Virus record (IMG/VR): IMGVR_UViG_3300020166_000052
Span: 1 to 36,678 of that record
DNA from: a virus
DNA length: 36,678 nt
Direction: 5' to 3' (one strand)
The translations under genes were made by a program, and so were the position numbers. Below are positions 31,084 through 36,678 of the stretch, in pieces (position 1 is the stretch's first letter; the number at the start of each line of letters is the position of its first letter). The notes under the pieces were generated by a model that was given only the letters and a program-made list of their open reading frames with translations, did not search any database and was not told the origin of the DNA.

Positions 31084-31141
31084 CGTGTTGAATATGGTGT
31101 CGTAGTGAGGCACGAGCTATGCACTATATTTTGTGTTGTGC
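31075..31141. repeat. attC-like site H
   Basis: GCATAACGTGTTGAATATGGTG at the left pairs with the right arm 31117-31141 ending GTTGTGC. Matching blocks include GCA(T/C)AAC, AATAT, and ATAG at the inner end, with bulges. The first ten bases are the complement of the right core of site G. No gene lies in 31084-31176. Confidence 0.6.
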
Positions 31142-31176
31142 TTAGTGCGGATTATTAAACTAAAAACTTGATTAAA

Positions 31177-31518
31177 ATGAAAATAGTAAAAGGAGAATTT
31201 AAAGATACTGGAATCAATGAAATAGATATTGATTTAGTGGTAAGTAAGTGGAGTCATTTATGGATGCTTACAGAATGGCAAAGAGATAACTCTTGGAGAG
31301 TTGTAAAATACATTAGAAAAGATTCTGGAATAACTGAAATTAAACTAACAATATCTTGGCAACAAGCAAATGAGTTAGTTAAAAAACTTGATTTAAAACC
31401 TACAAATACAGGATTTAGAAGCGGTTACTCTTGGAGGACTGAAAAAGATATGATGCACCTTGACAATTGGAGACGTTTGAAATATACACCTTGTTGTAAA
31501 CTGTGCGAATTTAAATAG
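31177..31518 (+). CDS. Hypothetical early protein
   Basis: A 113-aa protein; the ATG at 31177 is used over the upstream TTG at 31168. It is strand-rich at the N-terminus (VKGEFKDTGINEIDIDLV) and Trp-rich (five or more Trp), ending in CCKLCEF with a Cys cluster. No known domain. It lies directly after site H but no matching complementary end is found downstream, so it is not shown to be a cassette. Confidence 0.5.
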   Translation: MKIVKGEFKDTGINEIDIDLVVSKWSHLWMLTEWQRDNSWRVVKYIRKDSGITEIKLTISWQQANELVKKLDLKPTNTGFRSGYSWRTEKDMMHLDNWRRLKYTPCCKLCEFK

Positions 31519-31525
31519 ATAAAAT

Positions 31526-31954
31526 ATGAAAAATAGAAACATACCTCATAAAGACGACTGGGCGACACCACCATGCTTTTATGATAAATTAAACGGTGAA
31601 TTTGATTTTAACTTTGATCCTTGCCCGTATCAGCACGATATTGAAAAATGGAACGGACTTGAAATTGAATGGAAAGAGCGAAATTTTATAAACCCACCTT
31701 ACAGCAGAAAGTTAAAAGATGCGTTTGTAATTAAGGCAATAGAAGAAAGTAAAAAAGGTAAACTTTGTGTGATGCTTTTACCTGTAAGTACAAGCACCCA
31801 ATTATTTCACAGACACATATTGCCGAACCAAAAAGAGATCCGCTTTATAGAAAAGAGAATAAAATTTTGCGGTGTTAATACAAAAGGTGAATATGTTACG
31901 GGCAAAGCTGGTATGCACGACTCAATGGTGGTGGTGTTTGATGGAAGAACGTAG
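31526..31954 (+). CDS. Phage N6-adenine methyltransferase (Dam, PF05869-like)
   Basis: A 142-aa enzyme. DDWATPPCFYDKLN at the start and FINPPYSRKL (the NPPY catalytic motif) are typical of the small phage Dam family that methylates adenine. LCVMLLPVSTSTQ and the C-terminal GMHDSMVVVF strand complete the fold. It has no restriction partner. With the DPPY enzyme at 30119 the phage has two orphan methyltransferases. Confidence 0.8.
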   Translation: MKNRNIPHKDDWATPPCFYDKLNGEFDFNFDPCPYQHDIEKWNGLEIEWKERNFINPPYSRKLKDAFVIKAIEESKKGKLCVMLLPVSTSTQLFHRHILPNQKEIRFIEKRIKFCGVNTKGEYVTGKAGMHDSMVVVFDGRT

Positions 31955-31977
31955 CATTGTTTACAACTAGGTATATG

Positions 31978-32035
31978 GAGAACAAACACCCTTTTTATAG
32001 GGGTATATCTCTGGATAATAGGAACTTTTGTTCTC
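31978..32035. repeat. Inverted repeat in gap before replication genes
   Basis: GAGAACAAA (31978-31986) and TTTGTTCTC (32027-32035) are perfect complements with a 40-base loop that itself has a CCC/GGGG pair. It lies in the 130-base gap between the Dam gene and the DnaA-like gene. It may be a terminator or leader hairpin; the rest of the gap is AT-rich. Confidence 0.45.
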
Positions 32036-32084
32036 ATTTATCATTTTAATAAAAATAATGTGCATCTATAAAAAAACTTAAATT

Positions 32085-32480
32085 ATGAAATCATTAAAAA
32101 CAATTATACAAACAATAAAAAAAGTGACGGGTGTGGATATAAAAAAAATAGAATCGAGTAAATCAAAAACAGAAATAGCAGATGCAATTCGTATCTATTG
32201 CTTAATAGCAACCACATTAACACAATATAATTATAGTGACATAGGAAGCTTATTTAAGCGATCCGGAACGGCTCAAAATCACAGCATGGTGGTTTACCAC
32301 AAAAAGAAGGGATTATTCTTCTTAGAAAAAGAAATAAGGTTTAAAAACATCTACAACAAATGTATGAAGGAGCTGCCTTACTTGAATGATGAAAATGAGT
32401 GTCTTAATAAAATAAAGTACCATAATAGGAAATTAAAAAAATATACATCAATACTGCAAAAATTAAGTAACAATGGCTAA
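32085..32480 (+). CDS. DnaA domain IV-like protein
   Basis: A 131-aa protein. Residues ~25-75 (TEIADAIRIYCLIATTLTQ; SDIGSLFKRSGTAQNHSMVV) resemble the C-terminal DNA-binding domain IV of DnaA: a helix with ADA.RIY, then a helix-turn-helix and an N-H-S-M-V helix like the DHSTV signature. No ATPase domain is present. It lies directly before the replication initiator gene (8-base overlap), so it may bind the phage origin or act as a replication regulator. Confidence 0.55.
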   Translation: MKSLKTIIQTIKKVTGVDIKKIESSKSKTEIADAIRIYCLIATTLTQYNYSDIGSLFKRSGTAQNHSMVVYHKKKGLFFLEKEIRFKNIYNKCMKELPYLNDENECLNKIKYHNRKLKKYTSILQKLSNNG

Positions 32481-33153
32481 AAATAACCTACCTCACATAC
32501 CTCTTTACATTGGCGATTGGGAAAAAGATTGTAACGTACTTTCATTAGAAAGCGAAGGAGCTTGGCTGAGAATCATCTTTAAAATGTTTTCAAAAGGAAA
32601 ACAAAGTACAATCAAAATCCCTACAAAATCCCTACAAAATTTATGGAGATGTTCTGCAGAAAGTGTGCAAGAAATTATAAATGATTTAATGTTCAACGAT
32701 ATATGCGACATAGATGTAGAAGGTAATTTCACGGAATTTACTTGTCGCCGTTTTGTAAAAGAAAACAAGCTTTCAAAAACACGAAGTGAAGCACGGAAAA
32801 AAGGATACGAGAAAAACAAAACAACTACAAAACCAAATCAAAATAAAAACAAAAAGCTACAAAACGCTGACAATGACAATGACAATGACAATGATATTGA
32901 TATTAACAATAACATTGATATTCCAAATAAAAAAGAGTTTTTAGAATTTGCAAAATCAAAAATTGAAAATATCGACCTGGAAGATGTGGGCCTAAAATAC
33001 GAAGCATGGAAATCTAGTGATTGGCATACGGGCGGTGATAAACCTCGAAAGATTAAGAATTGGAAAACAACGCTGTTAAACACCTTGCCTCATCTGAAAA
33101 AAACAACCGTAAAAAAAACAGGAAAACTTAACGCATATAATCCGAACAAATGA
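32473..33153 (+). CDS. Replication protein with internal repeats (O-like)
   Basis: A 226-aa protein. The N-terminal ~100 residues (HIPLYIGDWEKDCNVLSLES) fit a DUF1376-like winged helix of phage replication initiators. A low-complexity acidic stretch with Asp/Asn repeats (~132-150) is followed by a C-terminal FLEFAKSK...KYEAW..SDW domain as in helicase-loading proteins. It lies upstream of a DnaC-like loader, the lambda O-P arrangement. The repeat stretch also gives a run of DNA repeats within the gene. Start and end overlap both neighbours. Confidence 0.7.
   Translation: MAKNNLPHIPLYIGDWEKDCNVLSLESEGAWLRIIFKMFSKGKQSTIKIPTKSLQNLWRCSAESVQEIINDLMFNDICDIDVEGNFTEFTCRRFVKENKLSKTRSEARKKGYEKNKTTTKPNQNKNKKLQNADNDNDNDNDIDINNNIDIPNKKEFLEFAKSKIENIDLEDVGLKYEAWKSSDWHTGGDKPRKIKNWKTTLLNTLPHLKKTTVKKTGKLNAYNPNK
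32869..32922. repeat. Hexamer repeat array within replication gene (possible origin)
   Basis: Nine adjoining hexamers of the form (G/A)A(C/T)A(A/T)T: GACAAT four times, GATATT twice, AACAAT, AACATT, GATATT. It codes for the Asp/Asn stretch. Repeats inside the initiator gene recall the lambda origin within O, so an iteron-like origin is possible; plain low-complexity coding sequence is the alternative. Confidence 0.45.
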
Positions 33154-33905
33154 TTTCAACTAGAAAATACAGACTTCTAAAGCGATTCAAGGGAACTCTA
33201 ACAGATGATCAGAACACTCAAATATCCGAGTATGAAAACTCCGCAATCTCTGTAAAATTTAGCGAACCAGAGCCAGAAAAAGTTCCATTATCAAAACTTC
33301 CTTTCGGTTGGTTGCAGAAAATGTTCATCAAATGTTGGAAAATAAACGAAGGAAAAGATTTAATTTTCACAGAATCCACGAAACCAATTTACAGAGCTTT
33401 GACTCATTATTTTGCAAAGAGTGAAAATTTTAAAAACACGAATATTACCACAAACATCCCTGATCTTAAAAAAGGGCTTTTAATTATTGGCGATTATGGA
33501 TGCGGCAAAACATCAATGCTAAGAGCTTTTCAAATGGTGGGCAAGGCACTGTTGCCAGATCCGATACTTTGGTTTAATAACGTGTCCTGCAACGCTTTGG
33601 TAATGGAGTTTGAAGGCATGGACACGAACGATAAGTCGGCAAAGAAACATTTCTTTCAAAAATACAACAAAGCTGCTGTAATGTATTTTGATGATTTTGG
33701 CACGGAGTCGAACGCTTCTAATTTTGGAATTAAAAACTTAATGAAAGACATTCTAGAAGAAAGGTATTCTAATAATAAACGAACATTTTTAACAAGTAAT
33801 TTATCCCTACCAGAAATTCAAGAAAAGTACGGAGACAGGGTGTATGACCGACTTCAAGAGATGTTTAACATAATTGAAATGCCAGGCGAAAGTTATAGAA
33901 AATAG
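33150..33905 (+). CDS. DnaC-type helicase loader (AAA+ ATPase)
   Basis: A 251-aa protein. Walker A is GDYGCGKTS (~114-122), Walker B is VMYFDDFGTES (Asp181/182), and a sensor region TFLTSNLSLPEIQEKYGDRV follows. The C-terminal DRLQEMFNIIEMPGESYR holds the arginine finger area. DnaC-like ATPases load the host or phage helicase at the origin. It follows the initiator gene with a 4-base overlap. Confidence 0.8.
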   Translation: MISTRKYRLLKRFKGTLTDDQNTQISEYENSAISVKFSEPEPEKVPLSKLPFGWLQKMFIKCWKINEGKDLIFTESTKPIYRALTHYFAKSENFKNTNITTNIPDLKKGLLIIGDYGCGKTSMLRAFQMVGKALLPDPILWFNNVSCNALVMEFEGMDTNDKSAKKHFFQKYNKAAVMYFDDFGTESNASNFGIKNLMKDILEERYSNNKRTFLTSNLSLPEIQEKYGDRVYDRLQEMFNIIEMPGESYRK

Positions 33906-33932
33906 AATAGACAAAGTAAAACAACAGTTAAA

Positions 33933-34007
33933 ATGAAAACAAAGACAATACACCTTTTTTGCCCCACAATTGAGGTCCCTAAATCCCATGAACTAAACAC
34001 TACTTAA
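33933..34007 (+). CDS. 24-codon ORF, uncertain
   Basis: ATG after an A-rich leader opens MKTKTIHLFCPTIEVPKSHE and ends at TAA four bases ahead of the next gene. It fills the gap between the loader gene and the membrane gene. No known family; it may be chance. Confidence 0.3.
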   Translation: MKTKTIHLFCPTIEVPKSHELNTT

Positions 34008-34010
34008 ATT

Positions 34011-34220
34011 ATGCAAACAAAAAAACAATCATTCAAAGAAATTGTAATCAGTACGGCTATTGGTTTCACTATATCATTAATTGCAACCTTCATTGTTTTA
34101 CCGATATGGGGTATACAAAGTTCGTCATCTCAAAATTTAGGCGTTACAATATGCTACACAGTTATAAGTATATTGAGAGGCTATTTTGTAAGAAGACATT
34201 TTAATAATAAACTAAAATGA
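34011..34220 (+). CDS. Small membrane protein (DUF7220-like)
   Basis: A 69-aa protein with two membrane segments (~11-32, IVISTAIGFTISLIATFIVLP; ~43-57) and a basic end ILRGYFVRRHFNN. The SILRGYFVRR.FN ending is one I recall from small membrane proteins of many phages (DUF7220). The function is unknown. The stop overlaps a tiny ORF start. Confidence 0.6.
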   Translation: MQTKKQSFKEIVISTAIGFTISLIATFIVLPIWGIQSSSSQNLGVTICYTVISILRGYFVRRHFNNKLK

Positions 34221-34300
34221 ATTATATTCTTATAGTATTTTCAGTTATCAATATACTTTACACAATTGACGTAATTATTAAAATCAGAAATAATCGTTAA
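34217..34300 (+). CDS. 27-aa hydrophobic peptide, uncertain
   Basis: ATG overlapping the previous TGA (ATGA) opens a 27-residue peptide with a single hydrophobic helix (MNYILIVFSVINILYTIDVI) and a basic end (KIRNNR). Overlap and membrane-type composition give some support. Small membrane peptides are often missed. Confidence 0.35.
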   Translation: MNYILIVFSVINILYTIDVIIKIRNNR

Positions 34301-34349
34301 ATAATATTCAATAAAACACCTTATTTATTGATGATTCCATAAAAAGCAT

Positions 34350-34369
34350 TAAAATACTAAAGTATTTTA
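34350..34369. promoter_or_regulatory. Palindrome upstream of 34449 gene
   Basis: TAAAATACT and AGTATTTTA are perfect 9-base arms with AA between. The size suits a regulator-binding site. A second short hairpin (GTTGC, six bases, GCAAC) lies at 34414-34429. The 34301-34448 gap contains nothing else. Confidence 0.4.
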
Positions 34370-34448
34370 GTTTAAAACTTGTGTATATTTAAGTTTAGGC
34401 GTAGATTTGAAGTGTTGCAACGAAGCAACTACCCTTAAATTAAATGTT

Positions 34449-34796
34449 ATGATTTTTACAATACAAGACCTAAAAAACAATAGAGAAGAAATTTTTAGTT
34501 TTTTTTATAAAAACAAAGGTGTAAAACCGAGATTAAAACACTTTATGGAAATGCTTGTTGATAGTGTCGAAAAGGAATATTACTCACCATCAGTTTGTGA
34601 TAACATAGAAAGCTTATGCATCGACACGATGTTAGATTACCATCAAGGAATTGATGTTAAAATAACTACTAGAGAAAGAAGATTGTCCCTCCAAGCAAGG
34701 GTAAATATGATGGAAGAAGATAAAGGAAAAGTTTGGCATCCAATATATAACACATGGGTAGCAGATAAAGGAATGAATCCATCAATGGCAAAATAA
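34449..34796 (+). CDS. Hypothetical early protein
   Basis: A 115-aa protein from the ATG at 34449 (the frame is open from a TTG at 34407, which is less likely). Mostly helical and charged (FSFFYKNKGVKPRLKHFMEM), with a VWHPIYNTWVADKGM segment near the end. No known domain. It follows the palindrome gap, so it may be separately regulated. Confidence 0.45.
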   Translation: MIFTIQDLKNNREEIFSFFYKNKGVKPRLKHFMEMLVDSVEKEYYSPSVCDNIESLCIDTMLDYHQGIDVKITTRERRLSLQARVNMMEEDKGKVWHPIYNTWVADKGMNPSMAK

Positions 34797-34829
34797 TATA
34801 AAAAAAATAAATTTTAAAACCCAAAAATC

Positions 34830-35435
34830 ATGAAAAATTACAAATTAGTGTGGAGAAACGAAAATTCACAAGAACTAGACTTAAATTATGGTAACACAAA
34901 AATCAAAACAGAATTTGACGACTTAAAAGACGCTTATAATGCTTTTAAAAAACTAGATGTAAATAGTTTTGATTTTGAAGAGGGGGATGAGTATGAGCTA
35001 TGTAAGATAGTTGATGGCGAACATACAGATTGGATCGATGAAGAGTTGAAATCAATTAATCAACCTCTGAATACTTTGGTAATAAAATCCCTAAATCAAC
35101 CTATTATGAAAAACGTAAACTTAAACCTTGGAATGTACGAACAGAGACTGTCTAGCGATTTAAATAAGCTGCAAGAAATTTTTGCAAATGCTGACGATGT
35201 TCAATTGTATGATGTATCAAAGTCCTTTAACGGACACGGACATTACAGAATTAATCTGGAATTAATCATTAACGGAATTACGAAAAAATTCACAACCGTA
35301 ATAGACATGATGACAGTAATTGATGACTGGAATGATGAAGATGGTAATGTAACGGCAGATACTATCATGTATGTAATTGGTAAATTTGAAGATCAAATTG
35401 ATGAATATTTAATTGAAGTATCTGAAAAAGCATAA
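34830..35435 (+). CDS. Hypothetical acidic protein
   Basis: A 201-aa protein with strong acidity. It has two parts: residues 1-~88 with strands and a helix (TEFDDLKDAYNAFKKLDVNS), then a short near-repeat INQPL..LVIKSLNQPI. A second part starts at an internal ATG (35107) with helices and strands (HGHYRINLELIINGITKKF). It might be two fused small genes. No family is recognised. Confidence 0.45.
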   Translation: MKNYKLVWRNENSQELDLNYGNTKIKTEFDDLKDAYNAFKKLDVNSFDFEEGDEYELCKIVDGEHTDWIDEELKSINQPLNTLVIKSLNQPIMKNVNLNLGMYEQRLSSDLNKLQEIFANADDVQLYDVSKSFNGHGHYRINLELIINGITKKFTTVIDMMTVIDDWNDEDGNVTADTIMYVIGKFEDQIDEYLIEVSEKA

Positions 35436-35477
35436 TGAAAGAACTTATAGAAGAATATAAAAATAAAACTTAATGAT

Positions 35478-35687
35478 ATGAAATTACAAATAGGAATGAA
35501 AGTATTGATAAAAAGCGATGTTAAAAACTATCTCTTTGATTCAGGAAAAGAAAAAACAATAACAAGCCATTTACCAGACTTTGGAAAAAAAAGAGCTTTT
35601 GGACTTGATGGAGATGATGGAATATGGTGTGTAGAGGATTTTGAAAAATGCACTAACTATCCAAAATTACCGATGGAGAACAAATGA
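35478..35687 (+). CDS. Small SH3-like hypothetical protein
   Basis: A 69-aa protein. KLQIGMKVLIKSDVKNYLFDS and FGLDGDDGIWCVEDFEK give short strands as in a small barrel. It has the feel of other small phage proteins that bind nucleic acids, without proof. It overlaps the next start by 4 bases. Confidence 0.45.
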   Translation: MKLQIGMKVLIKSDVKNYLFDSGKEKTITSHLPDFGKKRAFGLDGDDGIWCVEDFEKCTNYPKLPMENK

Positions 35688-35950
35688 AAAATTACAAGCA
35701 AGCATCAAAAGTAGGGCAGCAGCTAATCATGTCCTACTTAAAAAAACGAATGAAGGAAAAAAAAGTAACCATTAGAAAGCTCGTGGTGATCCTAGGGGTC
35801 AGTGAGCCTACTCTAATAGGCTACTTTAAACTAAAGACACCTATGCCATTAGGAGTTCTCTTAGAGATATGTGGGGTGTTAGAATTGCGACCGTATTTCA
35901 TACCTGCGGAGAGCGACAACACCGAAATGAAAAGAATGTTTTTTTATTAA
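35684..35950 (+). CDS. XRE-type HTH protein
   Basis: An 88-aa protein. Residues ~25-55 (KKVTIRKLVVILGVSEPTLIGYF) form an XRE-like HTH with recognition helix SEPTLIGYF. A C-terminal helix part follows (LLEICGVLELRPYFIPAE). It is directly before the terminator and NinG, a place where late-gene regulators often sit. A role as late regulator is inference. Confidence 0.6.
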   Translation: MKNYKQASKVGQQLIMSYLKKRMKEKKVTIRKLVVILGVSEPTLIGYFKLKTPMPLGVLLEICGVLELRPYFIPAESDNTEMKRMFFY

Positions 35951-36008
35951 AGAAAAATCATCTAAATAATTTGTATAACATAGTTTTTTAAACTATATTT
36001 ACCATTCC

Positions 36009-36060
36009 AACACTAAGATTAAACTGATTCATTCAGGGTACTTAGTGTTTTCTTATTTTA
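36009..36060 (+). terminator. Terminator hairpin before ninG
   Basis: AACACTAAG (36009-36017) and CTTAGTGTT (36041-36049) are perfect 9-base arms over a 23-base loop. A T-rich run (TTTTCTTATTTT) follows. This suits a rho-independent terminator of the early operon, although the loop is long. Confidence 0.55.
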
Positions 36061-36067
36061 AGCAAAT

Positions 36068-36090
36068 CCTAAGACTCTTTAAAACTTAGG
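36068..36090. promoter_or_regulatory. Second hairpin just ahead of ninG start
   Basis: CCTAAG and CTTAGG pair over an 11-base loop and end one base before the GTG. It shares CTTAG with the terminator stem. It might act in antitermination or translation control of ninG. Confidence 0.35.
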
Positions 36091-36091
36091 C

Positions 36092-36487
36092 GTGGACGTA
36101 ACATCAAGATATTTAAATAAGAACTTAGCGCAACTCAAAAAAATTGCAGTTAGACACTTCCATCTGTTTGTCAGAAATAGAGACAAGGATCAGCCCTGCA
36201 TATCCTGTGGACGCTACACAACCCTCCAGGCAGGTCACTACTTCAGCGCAGGACTTCACCCTCTTTTAAAATTTGAAGAAGATAATGTAAACGGACAATG
36301 TGTTCAATGCAATTACTTCAATCATGGAAATGAATCTATGTACGCTATTGCTTTGAGAAAAAAGATAGGAGCAGAGCGCTTTGAAAAACTAAACCTAAAA
36401 CACGCAATGGGGAAACGAACCAAATTTAAATGGGATAGATTTTCGTTAATTGAAATTATTGAAAAATACAAATCCTTAAATAAATGA
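36092..36487 (+). CDS. ninG: NinG/Rap recombination protein
   Basis: A 131-aa protein with a GTG start. Zinc-type residues are C36 and C39 (PCISCGRY), H49 (QAGHYFSAG), C70 and C73 (GQCVQCNYF) and H78 (NHGN), as in lambda NinG/Rap and HNH-like nucleases. NinG is a Holliday-junction or branched-DNA nuclease that helps recombination. It lies at the end of the early block, shortly before the terminase, and overlaps the next gene by 4 bases. Confidence 0.75.
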   Translation: MDVTSRYLNKNLAQLKKIAVRHFHLFVRNRDKDQPCISCGRYTTLQAGHYFSAGLHPLLKFEEDNVNGQCVQCNYFNHGNESMYAIALRKKIGAERFEKLNLKHAMGKRTKFKWDRFSLIEIIEKYKSLNK

Positions 36488-36642
36488 AATTTGAAATAGA
36501 AATTAGAGGAAACGAAACAACCGTAAAATATAAAGGAAAAATACAGACGCATAGAAGTACATTTTTTAAAAAACTAAGCTATAATGAAGTGCTTCTTTAC
36601 ATAGCACACCATCCTGAAAATAAAGAACATGAAAAAAAGTAA
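36484..36642 (+). CDS. Small hypothetical protein
   Basis: A 52-aa protein from ATG overlapping the ninG stop (ATGA). It is basic, with strands at the start (FEIEIRGNETTVKYKG) and a helix later (SYNEVLLYIAHHPE). No known family. It overlaps the next start by 14 bases. Confidence 0.45.
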   Translation: MKFEIEIRGNETTVKYKGKIQTHRSTFFKKLSYNEVLLYIAHHPENKEHEKK

Positions 36643-36678
36643 ACTAATTCTAGCCTTCAAAATGGCACTAACACAACA
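36629..36678 (+). CDS. Start of a further gene, cut by window end
   Basis: ATG at 36629 opens a frame (MKKSKLILAFKMALTQ) that runs off the edge. Being just upstream of where terL would begin in a circular map, it could be the small terminase or a small gene before it. Only 16 full codons are visible. Confidence 0.3.
   Translation, partial: MKKSKLILAFKMALTQ

Noticed and set aside
31084-31518. Third cassette starting at site H
   Set aside because: The expected complementary end (GCACAAC type) was not found downstream of the 31177 gene or of the Dam gene, so the array seems to end at site H.
32869-32922. CRISPR-like or microsatellite array
   Set aside because: Units are six bases with no spacers and are in frame within the replication gene.
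35435-35473. 12-codon ORF after the acidic protein
   Set aside because: It is too short and has no support beyond an overlap with the previous stop.

Overview
The window is most of the genome of a temperate, tailed (siphovirus-type) phage of a Bacteroidota host, most likely a marine or freshwater flavobacterium. The evidence for the host is AT-rich DNA, A-rich translation leaders without Shine-Dalgarno runs, promoters of the TTTG-N20-TAnnTTTG type, GIGT(T/D)NP repeats in fibre proteins, Bacteroidota-type lipoprotein signals and a 3' piece of a tRNA-Met(CAT) gene used as attachment site. The window starts inside the large terminase and stops inside the first codons of another gene, so a stretch holding the terminase ATPase domain lies outside it.

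Layout. 1-8.7 kb: terminase end, neck/tail-completion candidates, large tail proteins, tape measure and two small genes. 8.7-9.5 kb: two reverse-strand cargo genes (a lipoprotein and a membrane protein) inserted in the late operon. 9.5-14.8 kb: ClpP-type prohead protease with a scaffold-like tail, major capsid, probable tail tube, portal and connector. 14.8-18.7 kb: fibre-like proteins, four of which carry Sec signal peptides. 18.7-20.8 kb: lysis block (three small membrane proteins, a Cys/His endolysin, a spanin-like protein). 20.8-24.0 kb: an accessory zone of small unknown genes separated by long imperfect inverted repeats. 24.0-26.5 kb: lysogeny block with tyrosine integrase, attP, lipoprotein, CI-like repressor and a divergent operator region. 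26.5-36.7 kb: rightward early operon with small unknowns, SSB-like and DUF1367-like proteins, an ASCH protein, two DNA methyltransferases, a DnaA-domain-IV-like protein, a replication protein with internal repeats, a DnaC-type helicase loader and NinG.

How it works together. The repressor and its palindromic operators would hold down the rightward early promoter at about 26,480. Early genes then replicate the DNA and probably lead to late expression. The late genes package DNA, build head and tail, and lyse the cell. Integrase acts on an attP that has a tRNA-derived core and one copy of the same 23-bp arm repeat on each side.

The most unusual feature is a set of intergenic imperfect palindromes that look like integron attC sites. 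For at least two small genes (23109-23336 and 30895-31083) the sequence at the front edge is the inverted complement of the sequence at the back edge, as expected of a gene cassette excised and inserted by folded-site recombination. No integron-type integrase is visible here. A second unusual feature is the run of fibre-like proteins with export signals.
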